Shown in pieces: positions 25,295 to 34,580 of a stretch of 64,000 bases of DNA. The number at the start of each line of letters is the position of its first letter. The first letter of the stretch is position 1. The notes below the pieces were generated by a model. That model saw only the letters and a program-made list of their open reading frames with translations, did not search any database and was not told where the DNA came from. Origin of the DNA: Neobacillus niacini NBRC 15566 (GTDB lineage Bacteria; Bacillota; Bacilli; Bacillales; Cytobacillaceae). The stretch covers positions 1 to 64,000 of the forward strand of contig NZ_BCVA01000016.1 of assembly GCF_001591505.1 (NCBI RefSeq), written 5' to 3'. A program made the position numbers and the translations under genes.

Positions 25295-25639
25295 ATGTCA
25301 AATCAGCAAAGTCAAAACAGCAACCAAATTGCGAACCCTCAGACTGGAGAATTGCCTAAAGTTAAAACTCCAGATATGAATGATCGAGATTTTGTTAATG
25401 ACGCACTTAGTACATGTAAGTATTTAACGGACAGCCTCAACATTGCCGTAAGAGAAGCGAGCCACGAACAGCTTCATACGGATGTATTACAAATTCTGAC
25501 TGAAACACATCAAAGCTGCAGGGAACTCTATAACCTTATGTTCCAGCATGGATGGTACAAACTAGAGGCAGAAGAACAGCAAAAATTAGACCAAGCTTAT
25601 CAACAATTCAATAACTATTCTTCGCAATTTCCATATTAA
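25295..25639 (+). CDS. CotF-domain spore coat protein
   Basis: A 114-residue protein with an Asn/Gln-rich N-terminus followed by a coat-F helical domain (about 30-95: NDRDFVNDALSTCKYLTDSL, LHTDVLQILTETHQSCRELY). It starts 27 bp after the previous coat gene with GGAGGAAG upstream. This group (YraD/YraG-like) is incorporated in the spore coat. It contains two Cys. Confidence 0.8.
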   Translation: MSNQQSQNSNQIANPQTGELPKVKTPDMNDRDFVNDALSTCKYLTDSLNIAVREASHEQLHTDVLQILTETHQSCRELYNLMFQHGWYKLEAEEQQKLDQAYQQFNNYSSQFPY

Positions 25640-25665
25640 AGTCAGCCTTTGGGGGTCATGCGATT

Positions 25666-25806
25666 TTGAAAAAGGACGAAAGAGTTAAAGTAACAAGGCT
25701 TATGAAACCAAATAAATCAAATCGCTCTGCAGATAGCCTTAATAGAACAACTGGAACTGATAATATAAAAGACTATGATAGAGCATGGGAAGATGACCGT
25801 CTCTAG
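25666..25806 (+). CDS. Short ORF after the coat genes, 46 residues
   Basis: TTG start with GGGGG ten bases upstream, 26 bp after the CotF gene. The product is very polar, with a basic N-terminal half (KKDERVKVTRLMKPNKSNR) and an acidic end (YDRAWEDDRL). It may be a further small sporulation protein of the same transcript. It ends just before a terminator shared with rhaA. I do not recognise it; it could be a chance frame. Confidence 0.45.
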   Translation: MKKDERVKVTRLMKPNKSNRSADSLNRTTGTDNIKDYDRAWEDDRL

Positions 25807-25811
25807 AAATT

Positions 25812-25893
25812 AAAAAACAGACTTTTGTAGAACTGTCACACTTGTCAGCTTCATGCGACATGAGTGGGTCCAGTGCAATAGAGTCTGTTTTTT
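25812..25893. terminator. Large convergent terminator with structured loop
   Basis: AAAAAACAGACT (25812-25823) pairs with AGTCTGTTTTTT (25882-25893), enclosing about 58 nt that can fold internally (TGTC with GACA, ACT with AGT). It serves rhaA on the minus strand and probably the coat genes on the plus strand. Confidence 0.7.
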
Positions 25894-25905
25894 CACATTA
25901 TTACT

Positions 25906-27159
25906 TTATCGCTTTGATAGTACCTCTGCTTCATAGGATCTAATTTCCTCTAGCCACGCTTCCCTCACTGGAACACCCATTTTTTCGCAATAGTAATCCC
26001 AAACTGCCCCAAATGGATATGTTTTGAATTCTTCCATTAATGCTAGTCTTTCTGTAAAGTTACCTTCTTCTTGAAGCTGCTTTAAATATTCATTTGGTAC
26101 TAACATTGCATTAAGGAGCGCTTTAATCATGTTGCGTGTACCAATAGTCCAAGCAGCAACACGGTTAATACTTGCGTCAAAGAAATCTAGTCCAATGATC
26201 ACGCGGTCTAGGGCATCGTTACGCACAATCTCTAATGCGATTTCTCTTAATTCATCATCGAAAATCACAACATGGTCACTGTCCCAGCGAACGGGTCTTG
26301 AGACGTGCAACGCAAGTTTTTCGCTAAATAAAAGCATAGAGGAGATTTTGTTTGATACCGTTTCTGTTGGATGGTAGTGACCAGTATCTAGTAAGCACAA
26401 TTTATTGTTTTTCATGGCATAGTTTAGATAAAATTCATGAGAGCCAACAACGTAAGATTCCGAACCAATTCCAAATACTTTACTTTCAACAGCGTCAAGA
26501 TTATATCTTTCATCCGTTTCCACTGCAAAGATTTTATCCAATGACTCTTTTAATCTTTTTCTCGGAGTTAGACGGTCACTTGGAATATCTTTGTAGCCAT
26601 CTGGAATCCAAATGTTTGTTAATGCAGGTGTACCGAGTTCCCTTCCGAAATATTCACCAATTTTACGGCTGCCAATACAGTGATTAATCCAGAACTCACG
26701 AATTTCTTCGCTTGGATGAGATAGAGTTAAACCATCATCCGCTTTTGGATGTGAGAATAATGTTGGATTATAATCCAAGCCTAGTCCATTGTCCTTTGCC
26801 CACTTTATCCAGTTTTCAAAATGCTTTGGTTCCAGCTGATCACGTTCCACCACCTCACCGTTTGTTTCTGCATAAATAGCATGAAGGTTGACTCGGTGTT
26901 TACCAGGGATTAATGATAATGCCTTCTCTAAATCACTTCTTAATTCTTCTGCATTGGTCGCTTTACCAGGATAATTCCCAGTAACATCAATACCACCTGA
27001 TAATTCGTTTTGGTTTACTTCGAAGCCGGCAACATCATCGCCTTGCCAGCAATGTATAGAAATGGGAACGCTTTTTAGCTTTTCCACTACTTCTTCAACG
27101 TCTACTCCCCATTTAGCATATGTTTGTTTCGCAAGTTCAAAATTTTCTTTAATAGTCAT
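25906..27159 (-). CDS. rhaA: L-rhamnose isomerase RhaA
   Basis: A 417-residue TIM-barrel enzyme converting L-rhamnose to L-rhamnulose. Family marks include [14 protein letters not shown] near the N-terminus, metal-site stretches [11 protein letters not shown] and [14 protein letters not shown], and [15 protein letters not shown]. Length matches E. coli RhaA (419). AAGGAAGG precedes the ATG, and it follows rhaB by 21 bp, forming a rhaB-rhaA operon that ends at the large terminator. Confidence 0.96.
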   Translation of the reverse strand: MTIKENFELAKQTYAKWGVDVEEVVEKLKSVPISIHCWQGDDVAGFEVNQNELSGGIDVTGNYPGKATNAEELRSDLEKALSLIPGKHRVNLHAIYAETNGEVVERDQLEPKHFENWIKWAKDNGLGLDYNPTLFSHPKADDGLTLSHPSEEIREFWINHCIGSRKIGEYFGRELGTPALTNIWIPDGYKDIPSDRLTPRKRLKESLDKIFAVETDERYNLDAVESKVFGIGSESYVVGSHEFYLNYAMKNNKLCLLDTGHYHPTETVSNKISSMLLFSEKLALHVSRPVRWDSDHVVIFDDELREIALEIVRNDALDRVIIGLDFFDASINRVAAWTIGTRNMIKALLNAMLVPNEYLKQLQEEGNFTERLALMEEFKTYPFGAVWDYYCEKMGVPVREAWLEEIRSYEAEVLSKR

Positions 27160-27180
27160 ATTTATTCTTCCTTCCTTTAA

Positions 27181-28599
27181 TTAGCTGATTACTTGTTGAG
27201 CTGGCAGATATTTTTTGACTTCAAATGACTCCTTAATAATCGAACGCGCTTCTTTAATATCATTGATTTCTCCAAGTGCCATTAATTGGGCCGCGATGTT
27301 ACCAATTGCGGTTGCTTCAACAGGTCCAGCATAGACTTCTTTATGGGTGACATCAGCAATCAGCTGGTTAAGCATTTCATTTTGACAGCCGCCGCCAATA
27401 ACATTAATCTTGGTAAACTTCTTTTCAAAAATCTCTTCAATCTCTGCAACAGCTTCTTGGTAGCTTGCTGCTAAACTATCAAACACACATTTCGCCACTT
27501 CACCAGGTGTACTTGGTACAGGCTGCTGCGTTTCAATACAATAGTTCATGATGGCCTCAATCATGCTATCCGGCTTTAGAAAACGGTCATCGTTTACATT
27601 TACCGTCGCCTTATAATCCCCTGCCACCCTTGCTAAATCCACAAACTGTGCAAAGGAGTATTCGTCATTGTAGTTTCGCTTCACTTCTTGGATCATCCAA
27701 AGACCCATGATATTTTTCAAGAAGCGGTATTGGTAATCGATTCCGCCTTCATTGGTAAAATTATAATCCAATGCCTTCGTTACACAGATAGGAAAATAGT
27801 TTTCCACCCCAATTAGTGACCAAGTTCCAGAACTGATATAAATAGATTCAGCTTCTTCTGGTACGGCAATCACCGCTGAACCTGTATCATGTGTGGCTGG
27901 AAGGATAACTTGAAGGTCAAAACCAAGTTCTGATACGAGATTTTCTGTAAGTGTACCAAGAATTGTTTTGGGAGCTTTAATTTCATGAAACATTTCTTTA
28001 TTTATCCCAAGCACATCTAATATCTGATGATCCCAGTGTTTCGTGAATGCATTTACAAGCTGTGTAGAGGTTGCATTGGTGTATTCATTGGCTTTCTTGC
28101 CTGTAAGTAAGTAATTAAAATAATCGGGTATCATTAAGAATGATTTTGCTTTTTCTAGGATTTCGGGATTGTTTTTTTTGATAGAGAATAATTGATAGAT
28201 TGTATTAAACTTCTGAAACTGTATGCCTGTTTCAAGGTAAAGCCGCTCTTTAGAAAAGAGCTTGAAGACCGCTTCCATCATCCCATCCGTCCGAGGGTCA
28301 CGATACGAAACCGCATTGGTTAATGGTTGATCTTTTTCATCTAATAACAAAAAGTCAACCGCCCATGTATCAATTCCAATGCTGTCTGGCTTTATGCCCA
28401 GCTCCTTGCATTTTTTTAGTCCATTTTTGATTTCTTGAAAAAGTTTATCTACTACCCAGCAAAAGGAATCCCTTTTTTTCACAATCTTGTTTTCAAAGCG
28501 ATGAATTTCATCTAGTTTTAATCGTCCATCCTCAAGATACCCCAATATTAGTCTTCCACTTGATGCTCCGATGTCGACGGCTATACTGTATTTTTGCAT
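27181..28599 (-). CDS. rhaB: L-rhamnulokinase RhaB
   Basis: A 472-residue FGGY-family sugar kinase that phosphorylates L-rhamnulose at C1 with ATP. It shows the N-terminal ATPase loop (AVDIGASSGRLILG), DSIGIDTWAVDF, THDTGSAV, and the C-terminal adenosine motif NVIGGGCQNEMLNQ. The start is the ATG with AAAGG upstream; the frame extends 20 codons further without a ribosome binding site. A cre-like site lies just upstream. No rhamnose mutarotase (rhaM) gene is adjacent. Confidence 0.95.
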   Translation of the reverse strand: MQKYSIAVDIGASSGRLILGYLEDGRLKLDEIHRFENKIVKKRDSFCWVVDKLFQEIKNGLKKCKELGIKPDSIGIDTWAVDFLLLDEKDQPLTNAVSYRDPRTDGMMEAVFKLFSKERLYLETGIQFQKFNTIYQLFSIKKNNPEILEKAKSFLMIPDYFNYLLTGKKANEYTNATSTQLVNAFTKHWDHQILDVLGINKEMFHEIKAPKTILGTLTENLVSELGFDLQVILPATHDTGSAVIAVPEEAESIYISSGTWSLIGVENYFPICVTKALDYNFTNEGGIDYQYRFLKNIMGLWMIQEVKRNYNDEYSFAQFVDLARVAGDYKATVNVNDDRFLKPDSMIEAIMNYCIETQQPVPSTPGEVAKCVFDSLAASYQEAVAEIEEIFEKKFTKINVIGGGCQNEMLNQLIADVTHKEVYAGPVEATAIGNIAAQLMALGEINDIKEARSIIKESFEVKKYLPAQQVIS

Positions 28600-28616
28600 T
28601 AACATCACCTTTCTGT

Positions 28617-28630
28617 TGGAAACGCTTACT
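28617..28630. promoter_or_regulatory. cre-like site upstream of rhaB
   Basis: TGGAAACGCTTACT, two mismatches from the CcpA consensus TGWNANCGNTNWCA, 18 bp before the rhaB start. It would suit catabolite repression of rhaBA. The AAACAAACAT motif of the other rha promoters was not found here. Confidence 0.5.
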
Positions 28631-28725
28631 AATAACTCTATCTTACTAAAAAATCTCATTTTTCCTATAACGTGATTCGACTAATTTATTGTCCTTATTT
28701 GCACCCAAGCATGGTCCATAACGAC

Positions 28726-28755
28726 AAAAGAAGATTCTTTCAGGTTGAAAGAATC
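28726..28755 (-). terminator. Terminator after the membrane protein gene
   Basis: GATTCTTTC pairs with GAAAGAATC, then TTCTTTT on the minus strand. Confidence 0.8.
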
Positions 28756-28766
28756 TCCTTTTAATT

Positions 28767-29375
28767 CTACTGGGAAACTATTGAGAAAAACTTATTGATA
28801 TTCTTCAAGTTTTTTGCTGTACTTGGGACACATAACACCTTGTTTTCATCCAATTTGAGTGGAGCCAAAAGAGGAATTTCAGATGTAGGGATACCGTAAA
28901 CTTTGTCATCAGAGTTTAACAGTTTATCCGTTCCCTTAATATCATTTAATGCTAGTAATGATGATGGTTGTGATGAAATTTTGTCAAATAGTTCTTTCTC
29001 AACGATCATTAAATCAATTCCGCCAAGCGTAATCTCTGCAGTCATTTTTTGTATTGCTGCTTGCGAAGCCTGATCCATACTACCTTTATTATAATTTAAA
29101 TATTGAACAAAAACTTCTTCATCCGCTTTGTCTTGGACCAGCTTTTTGGTTAATTGATCTTGTAATTGAACGACACCATCTGAGTTTACCCCTTGTCCAA
29201 TAATGGTCATATTTAGGACCACTTCTTTTTTCTCGCCAATACTGCTAATAAAAGAGACTAATAGGACGATGACCGCAAGTGTCCCAATAATATGAAACTT
29301 GTAATAATCCCATATATATGCAATTCTTTCTTTAGGACTCATCGGTGTAAGGATTGCTTTGATGTTTTGTTTCAA
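28767..29375 (-). CDS. Membrane-anchored protein, unknown function
   Basis: A 202-residue protein with a short cytoplasmic start (TPMSPKERIAYIWDYYKFHI), one membrane segment (about 33-48, IGTLAVIVLLVSFISSIG) and an external domain of about 150 residues. The pre-membrane motif recurs in Firmicutes proteins of unknown function, as I recall. The external part contains DLMIVEKELFDKISS, a strand-helix pattern reminiscent of solute-binding folds. It is transcribed alone, divergent from cwlJ. Confidence 0.6.
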   Translation of the reverse strand: MKQNIKAILTPMSPKERIAYIWDYYKFHIIGTLAVIVLLVSFISSIGEKKEVVLNMTIIGQGVNSDGVVQLQDQLTKKLVQDKADEEVFVQYLNYNKGSMDQASQAAIQKMTAEITLGGIDLMIVEKELFDKISSQPSSLLALNDIKGTDKLLNSDDKVYGIPTSEIPLLAPLKLDENKVLCVPSTAKNLKNINKFFSIVSQ

Positions 29376-29577
29376 TAGTAGTTTCTCCCTTCCATGACTG
29401 GGCTTTCAAATATAGCTTTAATTTAATTTTAGTATATAGAATCTAATAATACTACAATAGAGAAAAAATAAAGCGCCATAATTCAGTAAAGACTCTTGTA
29501 GAACGTTCCATATGTAATTTAATAAACAATGACATCAATACAGGCTGTTTTTCATACTATATCTCTGGGGTGAGAAA

Positions 29578-30021
29578 ATGCCAAGAATTAATTACCGGAG
29601 TTCAGACGTTGACTTAATGGCAAGGATGATGCGGGCAGAAGCCGAGGGTGAAGGAAAACAGGGAATGTTAATGGTTGGAAATGTTATTGTTAATCGTGTG
29701 AAAGCAGATTGTTCTGACTTTAAAGATCTAAGAAACGTTAACGATGTCATTTTTCATGTTCAAGGAGGAAATTTTTCTTTTGAAGCAGTGCAAAAAGGGA
29801 ATGTATTTTATCAACGAGCGAGATCTGCTGAAAAAAGATTAGCAAAACAGAATTTAGAATATTGGAGAGAACACCCATCAAAATATGCCCTTTGGTATTT
29901 TAATCCGTATGCTCCATGTCCTCCAACATGGTACGGTCAACCACATTCTGGTCAATTTAAGCAGCATTGTTATTATGAACCAAAAGCCGGCACATGCGAT
30001 AGTGTATATCAGGGAGCTTAA
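29578..30021 (+). CDS. cwlJ: Spore cortex-lytic hydrolase CwlJ
   Basis: A 147-residue SleB-family enzyme needed for cortex hydrolysis in Ca-DPA-triggered germination. The catalytic region starts with DLMARMMRAEAEGEGKQGML (Glu conserved), and the C-terminus keeps ALWYFNPYAPCPPTWYGQP. There is no signal peptide, as in B. subtilis CwlJ (142 residues), which is made in the mother cell. GGGGTGAG precedes the ATG. The usual partner gerQ is not next to it. Confidence 0.92.
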   Translation: MPRINYRSSDVDLMARMMRAEAEGEGKQGMLMVGNVIVNRVKADCSDFKDLRNVNDVIFHVQGGNFSFEAVQKGNVFYQRARSAEKRLAKQNLEYWREHPSKYALWYFNPYAPCPPTWYGQPHSGQFKQHCYYEPKAGTCDSVYQGA

Positions 30022-30046
30022 GCTTACTCATTGAGTAAGCTTTTTC
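30021..30046 (+). terminator. Terminator after cwlJ
   Basis: AGCTTACTC pairs with GAGTAAGCT, followed by TTTTT, right at the cwlJ stop. Confidence 0.85.
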
Positions 30047-30048
30047 CA

Positions 30049-30744
30049 TTATAACGGCATTGGCTGCCCTTCATAGGTGATAAAAACATTCTTACCGTCA
30101 ATCTCTCGTTTTCCTTCCATAATATCAAAGATACCTTTGGCAGTAACAATTGGGTTCCCTGGTGCTCTTTCCCCGCCCATATCTGTCTTAATCCATCCAG
30201 GATGTATCGAGTAAACGTTAATATTATTATGCTTTACATGCTGATTTAATTGCTGTGAGAACATGTTCAATGCTGTTTTTGAAGAAGCATATGCATAATC
30301 ACCACCATAAGCGTTGGACATACTCCCTGCTTCTGAGGAAATGTTAATGATGGATGAACGATCTCCCATCATTAAGAGAGGCAGAAAATGTTTTACCACT
30401 CTCATCGGACCAAAGAAATTAACATCGAATGTAATCTTCACTTGGTCAAGATCTAAGTCCTCAATTTGTTTATCACGTTCTAACAATACCCCTGCATTAT
30501 TAATAATTGCATCAATCGTTCCGAAGGTTTCTTTCACTGTACTAGCTGCGGATGACACTGACTCTTCATCTGTTACATCTAAAGGCAGCAGTGAAATTGA
30601 TTTATACATTTCAGTTTGTGTTAAACTTTCTGTACTTTTCCGGAGATCTCTCACACCAGCAATAATTTGATGACCTCTTTCTGCCCCAACCTGTGCTAAA
30701 GCCAATCCAAGACCTCTATTGGCACCCGTTATCAAAATTCGCAT
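30049..30744 (-). CDS. Short-chain dehydrogenase/reductase
   Basis: A 231-residue NAD(P)-dependent SDR: nucleotide motif TGANRGLG (residues 6-13), INNAG, catalytic Ser (NISSEAGS) and YAYASSKTA (YxxxK). It resembles CsgA-type or carbonyl-reductase-like SDRs; the substrate is unknown. GGTGGG precedes the ATG. It is convergent with cwlJ. Confidence 0.85.
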   Translation of the reverse strand: MRILITGANRGLGLALAQVGAERGHQIIAGVRDLRKSTESLTQTEMYKSISLLPLDVTDEESVSSAASTVKETFGTIDAIINNAGVLLERDKQIEDLDLDQVKITFDVNFFGPMRVVKHFLPLLMMGDRSSIINISSEAGSMSNAYGGDYAYASSKTALNMFSQQLNQHVKHNNINVYSIHPGWIKTDMGGERAPGNPIVTAKGIFDIMEGKREIDGKNVFITYEGQPMPL

Positions 30745-30815
30745 TCTATTATCCCACCTATTATTTAATATAAAAGGAGAGGAGTAGCTTTTTAGGCATC
30801 TCCTCCAGAACCTAT

Positions 30816-31274
30816 TTATCTATCGTTTTCCAACAATTCCATGATAATTTTAAGGTCTTTGAATGTGTCCATGTACGCATATCTTCCACCGGTGTATTCA
30901 CCTTTTTGAAGTAACGGCATTTGTTTATTTTCCATTATGGCAATTTTTTCTTTCATTCCTTCTATAAAGAAAGCAATATGGTGCGGGCCTTCACCGTGCT
31001 CATCCAGATGCTTCCGCCAAGTACTTGGATGATGATCCGGTTCGATTAATTCTAATTGAAGAGAGCCCATGTCAAAGAATGCTAGTTTCGCACGAGCCTC
31101 AGTCGGGTTCCCCTCAAACTCTGTTTCCGCAAGTTCTAATGTATCTGTTAAACTCCATTCAGGTTTTTCGATACCAAAAAAATCAGCATAGTTCTGGCTC
31201 GTATTCTCAATATCATGAACGAGAATACCTATTTGAGCAATCACGTTAGTTCCAAGAGCATTTTTTCCTGTCAT
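30816..31274 (-). CDS. VOC/glyoxalase superfamily protein, methylmalonyl-CoA epimerase-like
   Basis: A 152-residue protein with two beta-alpha-beta-beta-beta modules. Probable metal-ligand positions are in IGILVHDIENT, LELIEP, GEGPHHIAFFIE and YMDTFKDLKIIMELLE, the pattern of methylmalonyl-CoA epimerases. No mutase gene is nearby, so it may act on another substrate, possibly sugar-derived. AGGAGG lies upstream. Its stop is 71 bp from the SDR start on the same strand, so the two may be co-transcribed. Confidence 0.7.
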   Translation of the reverse strand: MTGKNALGTNVIAQIGILVHDIENTSQNYADFFGIEKPEWSLTDTLELAETEFEGNPTEARAKLAFFDMGSLQLELIEPDHHPSTWRKHLDEHGEGPHHIAFFIEGMKEKIAIMENKQMPLLQKGEYTGGRYAYMDTFKDLKIIMELLENDR

Positions 31275-31420
31275 TTGATTAAAACCTCCTATTATTTTCG
31301 TTTAGGATAAGTAAGGGATTTACGATTAGTGACAAAACGGCTAATCCTTACTCGTATTAGGATTCAAAGGTAATATCTTCTATTATCCCTTTCCTGCCCG
31401 AGATCTCTATTTATCCATGT

Positions 31421-32410
31421 TTAATATTGTACAACCTTCCAAAAAGATTCTTTTGCCTGATGATTTTCGTCAAATAAAAACGGCCAATTTTTTCTGCCTT
31501 TAACAGGAAAATCGCTTAACCAGGTATAATCATCGGCTGCTCCCCAAAAGGTTACCGAAGTAATATGATTTCGATATTCTCTCAGCAATTGAAATATTTG
31601 CTGGTATCTTTCAGCCTGCAAATCTAGCATTTTATGGGTTGGTTCCGTGAGATCAGTTCGCTTATCTTCAAAGTTGAAAACGGATACATCCAATTCTGTC
31701 AGGTGAAGCTTCAAGCCCAGAGAGGCGTATCGTTCAATCGCTATACGGATATCTTCTAGTCTTGGATTTACAAGATTCCAATGCGCTTGGAGACCAACTC
31801 CATGAATGGGAACACCTTTATCTACCAATGATTTCACAAGCTTATAGATTTTTTCGCGTTTTTCTGGATTGGATTCATTATAGTCATTGTAAAAAAGCAG
31901 GGCGTCCGGGTCTGCCTCATGTGCAAATTCAAATGCTTTTTCGATATAATCTTCTCCGATTATTTCTAACCATTTTGTAGAACGTAATAATTCTGGACCC
32001 TCATCCGTTACCGCTTCATTTACCACATCCCAGCAGAAAATTGTCCCTTTATATCTGTTCATTACCGCAGTAATATGTTCCTTCATTCGTTGTAAAAGTG
32101 TTTCTCTATCAGCGCCTTCAAATACCCATTCAGGCGTCTGATTATGCCAGACTAATGTATGCCCGCGCATCTTCATTCCATTTTCCTTCGCAAAGGCAGC
32201 CAATTGATCAGCTTTTTCAAACGTAAACTGTCCCTCAACAGGTTGAATTTCAATGAATTTCATATCATTTTCGGCTGTAATACTATTAAAATGTTTTCTT
32301 AGTAAATCTTTTTGTGACTCTATCGTTCTTACATTCACTGCGGCACCAATATGAAAAGATGCTTCATACACCTTTGATAAAGAAGGAACTTCTACTGTCG
32401 TTTTCACCAT
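31421..32410 (-). CDS. Intracellular GH10 endo-1,4-beta-xylanase
   Basis: A 329-residue glycoside hydrolase family 10 enzyme. The acid/base Glu is in WDVVNEAV (about residue 130) and the nucleophile Glu in LHLTELDVSVF (about 237); MRGHTLVWHNQTPEW is the glycone-site loop. There is no signal peptide, so it acts on imported xylo-oligosaccharides, like intracellular xylanases of Geobacillus. It is 69 bp after the permease genes, giving a transporter-hydrolase operon. Confidence 0.94.
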   Translation of the reverse strand: MVKTTVEVPSLSKVYEASFHIGAAVNVRTIESQKDLLRKHFNSITAENDMKFIEIQPVEGQFTFEKADQLAAFAKENGMKMRGHTLVWHNQTPEWVFEGADRETLLQRMKEHITAVMNRYKGTIFCWDVVNEAVTDEGPELLRSTKWLEIIGEDYIEKAFEFAHEADPDALLFYNDYNESNPEKREKIYKLVKSLVDKGVPIHGVGLQAHWNLVNPRLEDIRIAIERYASLGLKLHLTELDVSVFNFEDKRTDLTEPTHKMLDLQAERYQQIFQLLREYRNHITSVTFWGAADDYTWLSDFPVKGRKNWPFLFDENHQAKESFWKVVQY

Positions 32411-32479
32411 TATGTATCTCTCCTTAATTCGATAATTTTATTAAAAAAATCAGATGAGAGAACTCACCTGATTCTTTTT

Positions 32480-33409
32480 TCAACCTTTTACTCCGCCTAA
32501 TGTTAATCCTTTTACGAAATATTTTTGCAGGAATGGATAAACCATGATGATTGGTAAACTCGCAATAATGGTCATGGTTGCTCTAATGGAAGTAGGTGTT
32601 ACTGAGTTTGCAGAAGAATTACTACTCGCAAAAGCATCTGCGGCAGTTTTACCTGACATTGACGCGTTTGAGTTCTGTAGAATTTTCATAAGTTCATATT
32701 GCAAAGTACTTAATTCTGGAACAGAAGAATTATACAAGAAAACATCAAACCATGAATTCCATTGATAAACGGCAACAAATAATGAAACAGTAGCTAAGAC
32801 CGGCATTGATAATGGGAGTACAATTTTAATGAAAATAGTAAAATCTCCTGCCCCATCAATTTTTGCTGATTCGAATAAACTCTCAGGAATTCCCTCAATA
32901 AATGACCGAATAACAATAAGATTAAATACTCCAATGATACCAGGTAAAATATATACCCAAAAGCTATCTAATAAATTTAGTTCCTTGATTAGCAAATAGT
33001 TTGGAATTAGTCCTCCATTGAAATACATCGTTAGAACAAAGGCGATGGTCACAAATTTTTTAAACACGAAATCCTTGCGGCTAATGGTATAAGCAACCAT
33101 TGCAGTACCAAGGACGGAAGTCAATGTTCCGATGAGCGTTCGTAAAACTGAAATCACGAATGATTGTATGATGCTAGCCTCACCAAATACATGTTGATAA
33201 TTTGCCCAAGTAAATTCTCTAGGCCAGAGAAAAATTCCGCCTTTTATGGAATCATTTGCATCATTTAAAGAAACCGCCATTTGGTTTAGAAACGGATACA
33301 ACATTACAACACAAAGGAAAACCATAAACGTGTAATTAAAAACATCAAAAATATAATCACCTGGTCCTGAATGATACCTGGTTGCTTTAAAAAGTCGTTT
33401 TTTCCCCAT
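32480..33409 (-). CDS. Carbohydrate ABC permease, LplC/YtcP type
   Basis: A 309-residue membrane permease with about six segments and the coupling motif (ESAKIDGAGDFTIFIKIVLP, about 192-211). It ends in YFVKGLTLGGVKG, typical of the CUT1 LplC group. It forms the channel with the permease encoded 11 bp upstream. The ATPase gene is missing from the operon, as usual for CUT1 systems that share MsmX. Confidence 0.92.
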   Translation of the reverse strand: MGKKRLFKATRYHSGPGDYIFDVFNYTFMVFLCVVMLYPFLNQMAVSLNDANDSIKGGIFLWPREFTWANYQHVFGEASIIQSFVISVLRTLIGTLTSVLGTAMVAYTISRKDFVFKKFVTIAFVLTMYFNGGLIPNYLLIKELNLLDSFWVYILPGIIGVFNLIVIRSFIEGIPESLFESAKIDGAGDFTIFIKIVLPLSMPVLATVSLFVAVYQWNSWFDVFLYNSSVPELSTLQYELMKILQNSNASMSGKTAADAFASSNSSANSVTPTSIRATMTIIASLPIIMVYPFLQKYFVKGLTLGGVKG

Positions 33410-33420
33410 AAAAATCCCTC

Positions 33421-34401
33421 CTAGAAAAGCCTTGGCTGATCAAAGCGTTTGGCAATATGGTTTGCTGTAAATAAGAAAATGAAACTAACGACCGTCTTAA
33501 ATATTCCTGCAGCAGTGGCAAGCGAGAAGTTACCTAATGAAATCCCGTATTTTAATACATAAATATCCAAGTTTTCCGAATAGGCGAGATTTAATGGATT
33601 TCCTAATAGATATTGAGCCTCAAAGCCTGATTCTAAGATATATCCTAAATTCATGATCATCAAAATAATGATAGTTGGTTTTAAAGAAGGCAATGTGATA
33701 TATCGGATACGCTGTAACCTAGTAGCACCGTCAATATCAGCTGCCTCATATTGCTCAGGGTCAATCATTGTAATAGCAGCTAAATAAATGATGGTATTCC
33801 ATCCCACATTTTTCCAAATATCGGATACCCCATTGATTCCCCAAAACCACGTTTCCTTACCAAGCCATAGAATGGGTTCATCGACGATCCCTAATTTTAA
33901 TAAGACGATATTGACGATACCGTTATCAAGGGAAAGAGAGTAAGAGATGATACTAGCTGCAACTACCCACGAAATAAAATGGGGCATATAACTAATCGTT
34001 TGGACCAATTTTTTAAACTTAGCATGTCTAATTTCATTTAATAGGAGGGCAAGACCAATTGCAGTGACAAAACCTAAAACTAGGTTAATGGTGCTCATAC
34101 CAAGTGTGTTACGCAGCACGCGGTAAAAATTAGGGTCAGTAAATAAAAATTTAAAATGTTCAAGCCCAATCCATTCCTGGTCAAGCAGACTTTTAGCAGG
34201 TTTAAAATCCTGGAAAGCAATTGACCAACCCCACAATGGAATGTATTTGAAAATGAATAACCATATCAAAAATGGAAAACTCATTGCAATCAATGCTTTT
34301 TGTGTCATCATTTTCTTAATAAATATTTCCTTAGATTTTTTTGGCTGAACCAATATGGAGGTATCGATTCCCTCCTCTGTTACTCTTGACTCCATTTGCA
34401 T
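33421..34401 (-). CDS. Carbohydrate ABC permease, LplB/YteP type
   Basis: A 326-residue membrane permease with about six segments and the coupling loop EAADIDGATRLQRIRYITLP. The sequence MSFPFLIWLFIFKYIPLWGW marks the LplB group. The start is the ATG after AGGAGGGGG; nine extra upstream codons lack a ribosome binding site. It follows the binding-protein gene after a gap of about 180 bp filled with two hairpins, and pairs with the downstream LplC-type permease. Confidence 0.92.
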   Translation of the reverse strand: MQMESRVTEEGIDTSILVQPKKSKEIFIKKMMTQKALIAMSFPFLIWLFIFKYIPLWGWSIAFQDFKPAKSLLDQEWIGLEHFKFLFTDPNFYRVLRNTLGMSTINLVLGFVTAIGLALLLNEIRHAKFKKLVQTISYMPHFISWVVAASIISYSLSLDNGIVNIVLLKLGIVDEPILWLGKETWFWGINGVSDIWKNVGWNTIIYLAAITMIDPEQYEAADIDGATRLQRIRYITLPSLKPTIIILMIMNLGYILESGFEAQYLLGNPLNLAYSENLDIYVLKYGISLGNFSLATAAGIFKTVVSFIFLFTANHIAKRFDQPRLF

Positions 34402-34446
34402 ATTTACCCCCTCCTCTTTAGTAAGCAAACATTATAAAATCATCAT

Positions 34447-34503
34447 CATAAGCCACACCTCAGAATAATCATTCACACACCTGACGCCAAGGTGCGGCTT
34501 ATG
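34447..34503 (-). other. Stem-loop upstream of the permease genes
   Basis: CATAAGCC (34447-34454) and GGCTTATG (34496-34503), with inner CACCT and AGGTG, form a hairpin with a long loop and no T run. It lies between the binding-protein terminator and the permease start, as expected for RNA stabilisation or processing. Confidence 0.6.
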
Positions 34504-34523
34504 ATCTTGAGGATTAATGTTAT

Positions 34524-34575
34524 ATAAAGGAGAAAGCCGAAAAGCCAATTTGGCAATATCGGCCTTCTCCTCTTT
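34524..34575 (-). terminator. Leaky terminator after the binding-protein gene
   Basis: GGAGAAGGCCGAT-type and complementary arms enclose a GCCAAATTGGC core, followed by TTTATATAA. The weak T tract suggests partial readthrough into the permease genes, a way to make more binding protein than permease. Confidence 0.65.
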
Positions 34576-34580
34576 TTCTA

